The notes: generated from the letters alone by a model not told the origin. 64,000 nucleotides of DNA from JBLHZY01 sp050633265 (GCA_050633265.1 JBOEGE010000004.1:186001-250000); one strand, 5' to 3'; positions 18,166 through 27,102 are shown, counted from the stretch's first letter. Numbers and translations: made by a program.

Positions 18166-19617
18166 ATGAAGACCATCACACCCATTCTTCTTTGCGGCGG
18201 TTCGGGGACCCGGCTTTGGCCCTTGTCGCGCAAGAGCTACCCCAAGCAATTTGCAAAGCTTGTTGGGGATGAGACCTTGTTTCAAGCCTCTGCCAAGCGG
18301 CTTTCAGGAAAGAGTGATGGGCTCACTTTCCGGGCGCCGATGGTTCTGACCAATTCGGATTTCCGCTTTATCGTCACAGAGCAATTGGCCGAAGTTGGCA
18401 TTGATCCGGGTGCAATTCTCATTGAGCCGGAGGGGCGCAACACAGCGCCTGCTGTACTTGCTGCTGCGCTTTATTTGATCCAGAGCGATCCTGAAGCCAT
18501 TATGCTTGTCGCGCCATCCGATCATGTTGTGCCCGATGTTGCAGCGTTTCATGCCAGTGTTGCCAAAGGGCTTACCGTTGTTGAGCAGGGCGATATGGTG
18601 ACCTTTGGGATCACGCCGACCCATGCCGAAACGGCTTATGGCTATCTCGATTTAAGCGCGCAACCAGATGGCACAGGCGCCCCGGTGAAACTTGCGAAAT
18701 TCGTTGAAAAACCCGATGCAAAGCTAGCAAGTGAAATGCTGGCGGCGGGAAACTTTCTATGGAATGCAGGCATCTTTTTGTTTGCGGCGAAGGATATTAT
18801 CGCGGCTTTTGAACAACATGCGCCCGGCTTGATGGCGCCGGTTGGCAAAGCAGTTGCGGATGCACGGGTTGATCTGGGCTTTCTGCGCCTCGCGCCTGAA
18901 CCTTGGGCAGAGGCGGATGACATTTCGCTCGACTATGCGGTGATGGAGCGGGCCAGCAATCTCTCGGTTGTGCCTTTTGCTTCTGCTTGGTCGGATCTTG
19001 GGGGCTGGGATGCGGTTTGGCGAGAAGGCGCGCCGGATGAGAACGGCGTTGTGACTAGCGGAGATGCTACCGCGATTGACTGCACGGATACTCTGCTGCG
19101 CTCCGAAAGTGAATCGCTTGAGATCGTTGGGATCGGTTTGAAAAACATCATGGCGGTCGCGATGAATGATGCGGTTTTGATCGCGGATATGTCATGCGCG
19201 CAAGATGTCAAAAAGGCTGTTCTGGCGCTCAAAGAAAAGGGCGCGCTTCAGGCAACGAATTTTCCCAAAGATCATCGGCCCTGGGGTTGGTTTGAAAGCT
19301 TGGTGGTTGGCGGGCGTTTCCAAGTGAAGCGTATTGTTGTGCACCCAGGCGCAGCCCTTTCGCTTCAAAGCCATTTTCACCGCTCAGAGCATTGGATTGT
19401 TGTCGAAGGAACGGCGAAAGTTACCATTGATGAGACAGTCCAATTGGTGACAGAGAACCAATCGGTTTATATCCCTGTTGGCGCTGTGCATCGCATGGAG
19501 AACCCGGGCAAAGTTCCTATGGTTTTGATTGAGGTCCAGACAGGGGCTTATGTCGGTGAGGATGATATCGTTCGCTATGAGGATATCTATTCGCGCGGGC
19601 AGGGCGAAAAAGGCTGA
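18166..19617 (+). CDS. manC: Mannose-1-phosphate guanylyltransferase / mannose-6-phosphate isomerase
   Basis: Bifunctional type II PMI-GMP enzyme of 483 residues. The N-terminal nucleotidyltransferase has the pyrophosphorylase signature GGSGTRLWPLSRKSYPKQF and FVEKPD. The C-terminal cupin isomerase domain carries the RPWGWFESL, HFHRSEHWIVVEGTAKV and IPVGAVHRMENPG motifs. It makes GDP-mannose, which gmd and fcl on the opposite strand (28475-30480) can convert to GDP-L-fucose. It lies between the tyrosine kinase and the head-spike genes, all rightward. Confidence 0.95.
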   Translation: MKTITPILLCGGSGTRLWPLSRKSYPKQFAKLVGDETLFQASAKRLSGKSDGLTFRAPMVLTNSDFRFIVTEQLAEVGIDPGAILIEPEGRNTAPAVLAAALYLIQSDPEAIMLVAPSDHVVPDVAAFHASVAKGLTVVEQGDMVTFGITPTHAETAYGYLDLSAQPDGTGAPVKLAKFVEKPDAKLASEMLAAGNFLWNAGIFLFAAKDIIAAFEQHAPGLMAPVGKAVADARVDLGFLRLAPEPWAEADDISLDYAVMERASNLSVVPFASAWSDLGGWDAVWREGAPDENGVVTSGDATAIDCTDTLLRSESESLEIVGIGLKNIMAVAMNDAVLIADMSCAQDVKKAVLALKEKGALQATNFPKDHRPWGWFESLVVGGRFQVKRIVVHPGAALSLQSHFHRSEHWIVVEGTAKVTIDETVQLVTENQSVYIPVGAVHRMENPGKVPMVLIEVQTGAYVGEDDIVRYEDIYSRGQGEKG

Positions 19618-19686
19618 ACTGACGCGCGCTCGACGCAACGGCTCGGGCGCATGCTTTCTAAGCCATTAACACCCACAGATTAAGAC

Positions 19687-19779
19687 ATGTTCATCGAATT
19701 CGGGCGCAGCCTGCGCGCGGTCTTGCTTTGGCTGACTGCGGGTGGCGTTGCCCAAGCCATAAAAGGATTTCCTCGATGA
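19687..19779 (+). CDS. Possible 30-residue micro-ORF before the spike base gene
   Basis: An ATG at 19687 opens a 30-codon frame with one hydrophobic stretch (AVLLWLTAGGVAQAI) whose stop overlaps the start of the next gene by 4 nt (ATGA at 19776-19779). Such coupling is typical of real operon genes, but there is no good ribosome site and the ORF is very short. It may be a leader peptide or chance. Confidence 0.35.
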   Translation: MFIEFGRSLRAVLLWLTAGGVAQAIKGFPR

Positions 19780-20042
19780 ATGACCCGTTTAAAAATCGCG
19801 CCCCATCCCTCAGTGGCCCGGCGACAGATATTCAACCCGTCACACCGGCTGATGGGGTTCCATTTGGTGATGTGGCGCTTGCGCTTTATGTTGAAACTGG
19901 CGGCGCGGTCGCCTTTGTTACAGCCGCTGGGCAAGCGCGCATTGTACAGGTCGCGGATTTTTCGATCCTGCCTGTTGGCGTGCGTGAAGTCTCGGCGACG
20001 GGCACGACGGCCAGCGGAATTCACGCGATGGTGCTTGCATGA
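19776..20042 (+). CDS. Head-spike base protein, Rcc01079/GhsA type
   Basis: 88-residue protein. The pattern NRAPSLSGPATDIQPVTPAD, then ALYVETGGAVAFVT, VADFSILPVGV and a closing ATGTTASGIHAMVL matches, from memory, the small spike-base family named after Rhodobacter capsulatus rcc01079. There the protein mounts spikes on GTA capsids. ATG 19776 follows AAAGGA, and the stop overlaps the next gene by 4 nt. No capsid, portal, terminase or tail gene is in the window, so it is a satellite gene as in R. capsulatus. Placement between manC and glycosyltransferases is the striking point. Similar bases occur on phages, so GTA use is inference. Confidence 0.75.
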   Translation: MNDPFKNRAPSLSGPATDIQPVTPADGVPFGDVALALYVETGGAVAFVTAAGQARIVQVADFSILPVGVREVSATGTTASGIHAMVLA

Positions 20043-21340
20043 AATTCGGGGTCGATCTTACCGTAACCTCGCATAGAGCGGGCAGGGGGGCGGGCCCCTC
20101 TTGGTTTGATGCCTATAAGGCACCAGATGGTGAGGCCCCGGCGCTTGTTCTGGATTTTGCGAATGGTGTTTATGGTGTCGGAGGCGTGCAGCAGCCGCTT
20201 TCCAGCGCGATGGGTTTTTCGCGCGCCAGCACCAAGGCCTATACAGGCGCGGGCGGTCAAATCGCTTATGCTGCGAGCGATGAGCCTGCGATCAGTCGCC
20301 ATCCGATAAGCGGAAATATCGCGGGGCTTTTGATCGAGCCTGCACGCAGCAATTTGAATCTCTGGAGCGAAGATTTTTCAAATTCTGTCTGGTCAAAATC
20401 TGGCATAACGATCAGTTCGGATGCCATTGCTGCGCCTGATGGCACGTTAAGCGCCGATAAATTTGTTGAAGGCGGGAGCAGTGGTCTTCAACGGGTTGTG
20501 CAAACAGTCTCGGTTGTCAGCGGCACATTGCTTACGAGTTCAGTTTTCGTAAAGGCGGCTGAGCGCAATAAAGTGCAGCTCGTGTTTGCTGGGTCGGGGG
20601 GCTATACGCAGCGGATTTTCAACCTGTCGGATGGATCGCTTGGCCCGGTCGCAACCAATGGCGGCGCGTTTTCAAGCGTTACCGCTAAAATCGAACCCTT
20701 TGCAGATGGCTGGTATCGGGCGAGCATGAGTGCGCAGACCAGTGGCAATTCCAGCGTGATGGTGATGTATTCTCTGATCGATCCGAGCAATGCGAATAAC
20801 TATCCAAGCACGGCTGGATTTGGGGCGTATTTCTGGGGGGCGCAGGTTGAAGCTTTTGCGGAAAAAAGCTCCTACATCAAATCCGAGGGAACCCAGGGCG
20901 CGCGCGCTGGAGATATTGCCGATATCGCGCTTGGAGCTTGGTTTGATCCTTCGCAAGGCAGTTTGGTTGCGCAGGTCAGCGGCGATGCCAAGGGCTATGT
21001 TGCCGAGCTTTCTTCCTCTAGCAGCAACCGCGTGGCGATTGGGAGCACGTTTCTGCGAAATTCCGGGGGGAGCAGTCAAAGTGCTGCCCGCAGCGCTGGT
21101 TCTAGCACATGTGCGATCAGCTATAACGCAGCTGGCAGTTGGTCTGCGGCGCAGTCTGGCGCTTTGTTGAGCACGTCGGATGCGGGTGCTTTTTCAGAGG
21201 GTCTGACGCGTTTGAATATTGGCCATTTCCTGAATGGATCAACCGCCGAACAGCAGCTTGGCGGGGCGATCAAACGCTTGGTCTACTATCCAGAGCGGCT
21301 TAGCGATACTGCACTTGCACAGATCACTCAGGCGGTTTGA
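20039..21340 (+). CDS. Phage/GTA head-spike fibre (receptor-binding) protein, GhsB type
   Basis: 433 residues with phage-spike features. An N-terminal attachment region leads to GLLIEPARSNLNLWSEDF (residues 97-113), a hallmark I associate with phage head-spike and tail-fibre proteins. A jelly-roll carbohydrate-binding-like region (about 115-275) ends GFGAYFWGAQVEAF. A C-terminal lectin/LamG-like domain (about 300-433) closes with GGAIKRLVYYPERLSDTAL. Coupled by ATGA overlap to the spike base gene. In R. capsulatus the second spike gene is needed for binding the cell capsule. It runs 17 nt into the convergent GT2 gene and is terminated inside that gene. Fibre role fairly sure; GTA versus phage use not provable here. 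Confidence 0.7.
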   Translation: MKFGVDLTVTSHRAGRGAGPSWFDAYKAPDGEAPALVLDFANGVYGVGGVQQPLSSAMGFSRASTKAYTGAGGQIAYAASDEPAISRHPISGNIAGLLIEPARSNLNLWSEDFSNSVWSKSGITISSDAIAAPDGTLSADKFVEGGSSGLQRVVQTVSVVSGTLLTSSVFVKAAERNKVQLVFAGSGGYTQRIFNLSDGSLGPVATNGGAFSSVTAKIEPFADGWYRASMSAQTSGNSSVMVMYSLIDPSNANNYPSTAGFGAYFWGAQVEAFAEKSSYIKSEGTQGARAGDIADIALGAWFDPSQGSLVAQVSGDAKGYVAELSSSSSNRVAIGSTFLRNSGGSSQSAARSAGSSTCAISYNAAGSWSAAQSGALLSTSDAGAFSEGLTRLNIGHFLNGSTAEQQLGGAIKRLVYYPERLSDTALAQITQAV

Positions 21341-22232
21341 TTGCTTTCTCAAACACACCCTGTTCTTGCAAATATTCAAAAGGCCGCAGGTTTAGCTCTG
21401 CGGCCTTTTGCTCAAGTTCAAGCAGTTTGGCATCGACCAATGTGCGATACCAATAGGCCTGCAAGAAATGGAAATAAAACCCCGACTTGCCATCTAGAAA
21501 CCCAAGGCAAAAGAGATAGCGATAGAGGAAATAAAGCGTGCTGCGCAGAGTGCTGGGAAGGCGGGCATAGAGCTGTTCTTTCAAAAACCTTTTACGGCGC
21601 GCTTTGCCGGAAAGCTTAGCAGGTTCGCGAATGGCTTCACGGCGCGCAATAATATCGAAAACTTCCCGTTCAGCATAGCCAACATGCTTCGCGGTCCACC
21701 AGGCGAGATCGTTCAGGTTTTCATCCCGAAGATCGCCTTCAAGTGTAATCACTTGCGGATTTATGACGGTTATATGTTCGTCCATCCAGCGCTGTTCGGC
21801 GCGGCCTTGGCCTGATTTCCAGAGGCGGATACCAAGGATCGGATAGAAAAACCCATGTTTGATTTCGCGCCCTAGAAAGACAATTTTACGCCTCAAGAGC
21901 GCAGCATTGGCACCGAGCGGTGCTTGAATGAAGCGCTGAATGCTCTGTTGAAGGGGCGGTTCAAGAACTTCATCTGCATCAAGGCGCAAGGTCCATTGAG
22001 AAGTAATATTCGCGCGCTCAATGCCCCAGTTTAGCTGCGCGGCATGGTTTTCAAATGGGTTGGAAAATACCTCAGCCCCGAGGTCTTGAGCGATTTTCAC
22101 AGTGGCATCGGTGGAAAGGCTATCTATCACACAGACCCGTTCGGCGACGGTCTGTGCGCTGCGAATGGCGCGCGCGATATGCTGCTCTTCGTTGTAAGTT
22201 AGGATGATGGCTGTGATGGTTGCTTTGCTCAT
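21324..22232 (-). CDS. GT2-family glycosyltransferase, WaaE/KdtX-like
   Basis: 302-residue inverting glycosyltransferase. The nucleotide-sugar region starts ITAIILTYNEEQHIARAIRS and the metal-binding motif is LRLDADEVL. The C-terminal half (GRAEQRWMDEHI, then RLPSTLRSTLYFLYRY) resembles the KdtX/WaaE group that adds heptose or glucose-type residues. It overlaps the upstream GT2 gene by 4 nt and is the last gene of the leftward polysaccharide operon. Its 3' end overlaps the spike fibre gene by 17 nt and holds that gene's terminator. Confidence 0.88.
   Translation of the reverse strand: MSKATITAIILTYNEEQHIARAIRSAQTVAERVCVIDSLSTDATVKIAQDLGAEVFSNPFENHAAQLNWGIERANITSQWTLRLDADEVLEPPLQQSIQRFIQAPLGANAALLRRKIVFLGREIKHGFFYPILGIRLWKSGQGRAEQRWMDEHITVINPQVITLEGDLRDENLNDLAWWTAKHVGYAEREVFDIIARREAIREPAKLSGKARRKRFLKEQLYARLPSTLRSTLYFLYRYLFCLGFLDGKSGFYFHFLQAYWYRTLVDAKLLELEQKAAELNLRPFEYLQEQGVFEKAIKPPE
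21377..21410 (+). terminator. Terminator of the spike operon, inside a convergent gene
   Basis: A perfect 13-bp stem (21377-21389 with 21398-21410) has an 8-nt loop and a 3' arm ending CCTTTTG, the same style as the gltB terminator. It lies 37 nt past the spike fibre stop and entirely within the coding sequence of the opposite-strand GT2 gene. Confidence 0.8.
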
Positions 22233-23017
22233 GAGGATGCGCCCGGGCGGCCAAAACGGAGCAGATCATAGATGGCAGGCAGCAAGCGGCGCATCGCATT
22301 TGAGCTGCGCTTCACCGAATATAATATGGCTGCAATGGGCCAAGCAAGCCGGCTTTCTTGGCGTAAAATGCGCCAATGTTCACGGTTGATTGTTTGGCGG
22401 TGATCATCTCGCTGAGAGACGCCGCCGCGCTCAAACGCGCAGATTACCTTGGCGCAATATTCTGCTTTCGCGCCGCGCTGAGACAGAAGCCTAGAGGTGA
22501 GCGCCCAATCCGCGCTGAATTGATAGCTGCGATCATAGCCGTCCAGAATATCGGCGCGCCGGTAAAGGATCGCCTGGTGATGGGTGAACATCGAATAGAT
22601 ATTCCAGCGGGGCCTTCGCGCTGGTTTGGCGAAACTGGCACCGTTTTCTGCGCGCTCAATACTATCTCCATAAATCAAAACAGCATCGCTTTTTTGGGTG
22701 AAGGCTAAGAGATTTGGCAAAGTTGCAGGATCAAAGAAGGTATCGCCAGCATTCATGAAGATTATATAGCGGCCTTGCGCCGCCCCTATGCCCTTGTTCA
22801 TTGCGTCGAAGATCCCCTCATCCGGCTCGCAGATGATCCGCATATTCGGATAGGTGAGGCTCTCTAAATAGGCGCCTGTGCCATCATCGGATGCCCCATC
22901 AACAACGATCCATTCAAAGCCCTGCGGCGCGGCCCAGGGGATTGATTGTTCGGTTGATTTGATGCCGTCGAGATTGCGAAAGGCGACGGTTACGATGGAG
23001 ATTTCAGGCTGGGGCAT
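22229..23017 (-). CDS. GT2-family glycosyltransferase, WcaE/colanic-type
   Basis: 262 residues. GT-A fold starting ISIVTVAFRNLDGI, with WIVVDGASDDGT, EPDEGIFDAMNKGI and YIIFMNAGDTF, then the HHQAILYRR segment. This combination is that of colanic-acid-type transferases such as WcaE. It overlaps its downstream neighbour by 4 nt and the upstream acetyltransferase gene by 14 nt, so it belongs to the leftward operon. The sugar transferred is not predictable. Confidence 0.88.
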   Translation of the reverse strand: MPQPEISIVTVAFRNLDGIKSTEQSIPWAAPQGFEWIVVDGASDDGTGAYLESLTYPNMRIICEPDEGIFDAMNKGIGAAQGRYIIFMNAGDTFFDPATLPNLLAFTQKSDAVLIYGDSIERAENGASFAKPARRPRWNIYSMFTHHQAILYRRADILDGYDRSYQFSADWALTSRLLSQRGAKAEYCAKVICAFERGGVSQRDDHRQTINREHWRILRQESRLAWPIAAILYSVKRSSNAMRRLLPAIYDLLRFGRPGASS

Positions 23018-23591
23018 CAGTGGCTCCTTTGTCCCGCGCGCCTATTTTTCGCGCTGGGTTGCCTGCGTAAATGCCACCGCTTTGCAATGTTCCAAACACG
23101 ACAGCCCGCGCGCCAACAACACAGTTATGCGCAACGATTGCACCGGGGCCAATCATCGCTTCGGCAGCGACCCATGCTTGCGGGCCAATTTCGATAGGTT
23201 TGATCACAAGGGGCATATTGGGTTGGCGAAAATCATGATCCCCGGCGCATAGAAAACAGCGCTGCGATATGATCGTTTCAGGGTGAATTGTGATCCTCGC
23301 CATGTTGTAACAGCGCACGCCCTCGGCAAGGATCGTATGATCGCCCATCACGAGATTGGGCGGATACCAGACCTGGGCAGAACCGCGCACATCGGCGTGA
23401 TCCCCGATCGTGGCGCCAAAGCGGCGCAGCAGAAATATGCGCCAAACGCGCAATTGTGGCGGGGTCCAGGCGGCGCATAAAAACCATGTGATCCGCCAAA
23501 GCGCCCGCTGCAATTTGTGCTGAATGGAAAAGGGCGCAGGGGTTTCAAAAGGATGCGCTGCTTTGGATTTCTCGGGGCGCGTTTCAGGCAT
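23004..23591 (-). CDS. WcaF-like sugar O-acetyltransferase
   Basis: 195-residue hexapeptide-repeat transferase that would acetylate a sugar of the repeat unit. The left-handed beta-helix repeats run from IGDHADVRGSAQVWYPPNLV to NCVVGARAVVFGTLQSGG. The putative catalytic histidine is in CAGDHDFRQPNMPLV. The end IYAGNPARKIG is typical. I use ATG 23591 with AAAGG upstream, overlapping the preceding GT4 gene by 8 nt; a longer frame to 23633 adds an unconserved tail. Confidence 0.88.
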   Translation of the reverse strand: MPETRPEKSKAAHPFETPAPFSIQHKLQRALWRITWFLCAAWTPPQLRVWRIFLLRRFGATIGDHADVRGSAQVWYPPNLVMGDHTILAEGVRCYNMARITIHPETIISQRCFLCAGDHDFRQPNMPLVIKPIEIGPQAWVAAEAMIGPGAIVAHNCVVGARAVVFGTLQSGGIYAGNPARKIGARDKGATDAPA

Positions 23592-24783
23592 TATGGGCCT
23601 TTCGCTTGGCAATGTCTCTGTCCTCAACAGCATGGCAAAGAGCGCGTCTTAAGTCTATTGCGGCGGCATCGACGGAGAAATGTTTTGCATAACAGGGCTT
23701 GCTGGCATCGACCATTTCAGCGCGCGCTGCTGGCGATAATGCGCAGAAGCTTTGCAGCATTTGCGCCGTGCTCTCAACGGTATCTTCGCAGACCATCCCC
23801 GCGCCAGAGGCGATGATTTCGCGCCAGATATTGACCTTGTTTGAGATCAAAACAGGGCAGCCTGCCGAGAGCGCTTCTGCAACCACTATCCCAAAATTTT
23901 CCTGATGCGAGGGCAAAACAAAGGCTTCAGCCTTCGCGAAGGCTTGCCGTTTTGCAGCGCCAGTGAGCATGCCGGGCCAGTGAATCCGCTCAGCAATACC
24001 AAGAGCGCGGGCGCGGGTTTCCAATTCGCGGCGCCAGTTGCCCTCATCCGGCCCTGCGATGACGAGATCAATATCGGGCACGATTTTGGCCATTCTCGCA
24101 TAGGCCTCAATCAGAACATCGCAGGCTTTTTTGGGATGAATGCGGCTTAAGAAAAGCAGATAGGGCCGATCCCCCAGCATCGGAATTTTGCGGCGCATCG
24201 CGTCTTTGGAATCTGTCTTCAATGGCGCTTGGCTTTGCGCGCAATATGAGACGACTTTTGGGTTATATTGATGCCCTTTGAATGCGCCTTGAGCGAGTCG
24301 CATTTCTTCTTCACAGGTAAAGAGAACCCTATGCGCTTGGGCCAGAACGCGGCCTTGAAAGAGGCTCCAGTAGGCTTGTTTTGCAATGTTTTTGAGCGGG
24401 TTTACTTGAGCAAACCACGGGTCGAGCATGCCATGTGTAAAGGCAACATAGGGGAGATTGGCGCTTTGGAGCGCGTTTGCGCATCGGGCTGTTGCATAGT
24501 TCCAAAGGCCGTGAACAATGGCGACATCATGCTTGGCGATCTGAGCTTTGAGCGCAGATTGAAACGCGGTTGAATGGCCGAATTTTCCGGGATTTGGCCC
24601 GGCAGCGATGACTGAAAACTCAACATCCTTTAGAAAGGGCGCATCACTTGGATCGAGCGTGACAAAGGTAGTTTCATCGCCATTGGCCTTCAGCACGCGC
24701 GACATGATCGTCGCGTTTTCTACTGGGCCGCCGCCGCGCGGATCGACGGAACCGATGATCCGCAAGATGCGCATGTTTTTCAT
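23584..24783 (-). CDS. GT4-family glycosyltransferase
   Basis: 399-residue GT-B retaining transferase. The acceptor domain begins ILRIIGSVDPRGGGPVENA. The donor domain holds LLFLSRIHPKKACDVLIEAY and the E-x7-E motif in LPSHQENFGIVVAEALSAG. The start at 24783 overlaps the upstream GT4 gene by 4 nt. Part of the leftward exopolysaccharide operon; donor sugar unknown. Confidence 0.9.
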   Translation of the reverse strand: MKNMRILRIIGSVDPRGGGPVENATIMSRVLKANGDETTFVTLDPSDAPFLKDVEFSVIAAGPNPGKFGHSTAFQSALKAQIAKHDVAIVHGLWNYATARCANALQSANLPYVAFTHGMLDPWFAQVNPLKNIAKQAYWSLFQGRVLAQAHRVLFTCEEEMRLAQGAFKGHQYNPKVVSYCAQSQAPLKTDSKDAMRRKIPMLGDRPYLLFLSRIHPKKACDVLIEAYARMAKIVPDIDLVIAGPDEGNWRRELETRARALGIAERIHWPGMLTGAAKRQAFAKAEAFVLPSHQENFGIVVAEALSAGCPVLISNKVNIWREIIASGAGMVCEDTVESTAQMLQSFCALSPAARAEMVDASKPCYAKHFSVDAAAIDLRRALCHAVEDRDIAKRKAHNA

Positions 24784-25895
24784 CGTTTTGACCCTGCCAA
24801 TTTGTTAACGGCGCTTGCAAAAGCCGAGACATCATTGAGGGGCGCGCGCTGCTGCGAGGCTTTGGCCATTTCTTCCCATAGCGATTTGTTTTCCGAGAGT
24901 TGCGCCATGAAATTGCAAAGGGCGCGCGGGCTTTTGGGATCAATGTTGAAACCATTCAGCCCGTTTTGGATCAAAATATCGGCAGCGCCGCAGGCCTTGC
25001 TAAGGATCACCGGAACCCCCATCGCCTGCGCCTCAATCACCACATTTCCAAATTGCTCTTCGGTGCTTGGGAGCAAAAGAACGAGGCTTTTGGCAAGGCG
25101 TTTTGCGATCTCTTCGGTTTGAAGAAATCCATGAAATAATATGCTTTGGGAAAGGCCAAGAGACTGCACTTGCGCGCGCAACTCATCCTCCAAAGGCCCC
25201 GAGCCGCAGATGTGTAACTTGCGGGGAGTTTGCGCCGTTTGAGCATAAAGCGCGAAGGCTTCCAGAGCGACAGAGAGGTTTTTCTTGGGCTGAAGGCGAG
25301 CGATGATTATGAAATCGCGCGCGTCAAAGGGGATGCCTTTTGGGGCAGGATCGCCGCCCGCAAGGTTTTGAATGCGCCGCAAGGAAACGGTATTGTATTC
25401 GCCATGAATCTTGGAGGCGGGCAGGCCCAAAAATTGAAAATAGGCGCGCGATCTTTCGCCGGATCCGATCGCGCCTTGGTAGGGCAGCAGGTAAAAAGAT
25501 TTCAGCCATTCACGCCAGGTTTTGCGCGGGTGATCATCAAATTTCGAACAGCCCATCACAAATACTTTGTCGCCGCGCAGCCGAAGATAAATCGCGAAGG
25601 CCAAGATCGCGGATTTATCGTAGTGACAAAGGAACCATTTGGCGCGGCCATGGATTGCGCGAAAGGCAATGAGCGCACGTAACATGGCAAGACTGGAGGG
25701 GCGTTTGCCATGTTTGAAGAGCGTGATTTTTTCAAAAGTCGCGCCTGTTTCCGGCGCCCAATCGTAGACATTGCTTTTCTCGTTTAGCTCTAGACCAGTG
25801 ACCTGCGCAGTGGGATCCGCGCGGGCTACGGCCTCGCAGCGATCGGCATGCATTGGGCCGAAATTATCCCAAAGAAACACCATGCGTTCAGGCAT
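24780..25895 (-). CDS. GT4-family glycosyltransferase
   Basis: 371 residues. The N-terminal half (VFLWDNFGPMHADRCEAV) is typical of transferases found in polysaccharide clusters. The C-terminal donor domain has DFIIIARLQPKKNLSVALEA and LPSTEEQFGNVVIEAQAMG. It overlaps both neighbours (4 nt downstream, 8 nt upstream), showing tight operon packing. Function within the repeat unit is not predictable. Confidence 0.9.
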   Translation of the reverse strand: MPERMVFLWDNFGPMHADRCEAVARADPTAQVTGLELNEKSNVYDWAPETGATFEKITLFKHGKRPSSLAMLRALIAFRAIHGRAKWFLCHYDKSAILAFAIYLRLRGDKVFVMGCSKFDDHPRKTWREWLKSFYLLPYQGAIGSGERSRAYFQFLGLPASKIHGEYNTVSLRRIQNLAGGDPAPKGIPFDARDFIIIARLQPKKNLSVALEAFALYAQTAQTPRKLHICGSGPLEDELRAQVQSLGLSQSILFHGFLQTEEIAKRLAKSLVLLLPSTEEQFGNVVIEAQAMGVPVILSKACGAADILIQNGLNGFNIDPKSPRALCNFMAQLSENKSLWEEMAKASQQRAPLNDVSAFASAVNKLAGSKR

Positions 25896-27102
25896 TTTGG
25901 CGCCCCGCCTTTTTGAGCCGCATGCTTGTTTGATGTTTCACGATTGGCTCGGCGCTTTCTAGGCCTGGCCGCAGGAAGAGCAGTGTCAGAGAGAGCAGGC
26001 CGAAAGCATCCCCAAAGCTGAACAGTTGCGGCTGTAGCATTGCCGCAAACAGAATCGCGAGCATGGCAGAAAGTATCCGGCCGCGCGCGCCGTTTAGCCG
26101 ATATGAAAACGCCTCTATGAGCAGTTCTTTGAGGCGTATTAGATAATAGATCAAAAGCAATCCTGCCCCGAGTATCCCATTTTCCAGCAGAACATTTAGA
26201 TAGCCATTATGGGCGCCGAGGAAGGCTGCGCGATTGCGGAATCCGAAGCCTAAATAGGGATGGTTTGAGAATTGTGGCAAAAAGGCTGCCCAATGTTTAT
26301 CCCGCCCGCTTAGGCCTGATCCAACCCCGCGAGATCGGTCTGAAAGCTCCATCGCCGCGCCGATATAGCTTGTTGCGCCATTGGCGATCAAATCTATGAG
26401 CAGGGCGGTGCAGAGAAACAGTATAAAGGCGATCCGAAGCGGGCCGGTTGTGCTGAGGTTGAATAGAGTGAACAGCACATAGATCAACGCCACGCAGACA
26501 ACGCCATATCGGCTGCTGACCAGCAAAGCGCAGGCCAATGCAATGGCAGTTGTTGCTTCAAAAAAAGGGCGCGGTGCAAAAAGCGCGAGGGAAACGGCGG
26601 CGATTGCACTGGCGGAATAGATGTTTGGGTGAATTCCACCAAGGTAGCGCGAAATTGGCGGCCCAAGAAGAATTTGCGCAAGGATCAGGAATGCAGTGCA
26701 GGCGATGGAAGCAAAGATCGCTGCTTTAAAGAAACGCGGGCTATGGCTCATGATGCGCAGGGAATAGGCCAGCGTAAGGAGGGCCGTGGCGTTGATTGCT
26801 GGTGAGGTTAGGCCGCGCGAGAGAGTGCCAAGGAGGGTAAGGCCGAAGAAGATAAGGAGGAGCCCATCGCGCGGGAGGAATATGTTTTTCTCAAGGGGCA
26901 TGCGAAAAACGTAGTGAAGCGCGATTGCAAAAGTGATCACAAAGAGGCCAAGCAATACCCTCTGATCTACCTGTTGAGATTGCGCAGATGCGCTTGGATG
27001 TGAGAGCGCGAGAAGGGGAAAAGAGGCGGCCGCAAAAAGCAGCGGCAGATACCAAGCAGGATCAAAGAACGCAGGCCAAATTTTGGGAAGCGGCTGGTTC
27101 AC
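25888..27102 (-). CDS. Wzy-like polysaccharide polymerase / O-antigen-ligase family protein
   Basis: 404-residue integral membrane protein with about 10 hydrophobic segments and one large periplasmic loop (about residues 245-290, containing GSGLSGRDKHWAAFLPQFSNHPYLGFGF). The loop is followed by HNGYLNVLLENGILG, a motif typical of Wzy_C/ligase proteins. Lying beside the flippase and transferases, it is most likely the polymerase joining repeat units; a ligase role is the alternative. The start at 27102 follows an 80-nt gap from the flippase gene. Confidence 0.85.
   Translation of the reverse strand: MNQPLPKIWPAFFDPAWYLPLLFAAASFPLLALSHPSASAQSQQVDQRVLLGLFVITFAIALHYVFRMPLEKNIFLPRDGLLLIFFGLTLLGTLSRGLTSPAINATALLTLAYSLRIMSHSPRFFKAAIFASIACTAFLILAQILLGPPISRYLGGIHPNIYSASAIAAVSLALFAPRPFFEATTAIALACALLVSSRYGVVCVALIYVLFTLFNLSTTGPLRIAFILFLCTALLIDLIANGATSYIGAAMELSDRSRGVGSGLSGRDKHWAAFLPQFSNHPYLGFGFRNRAAFLGAHNGYLNVLLENGILGAGLLLIYYLIRLKELLIEAFSYRLNGARGRILSAMLAILFAAMLQPQLFSFGDAFGLLSLTLLFLRPGLESAEPIVKHQTSMRLKKAGRQNA

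Noticed and set aside
19776..21340. A full prophage or complete GTA cluster around the spike genes
   Set aside because: No terminase, portal, capsid, protease, tail or integrase gene within the window; only the two spike genes are present.
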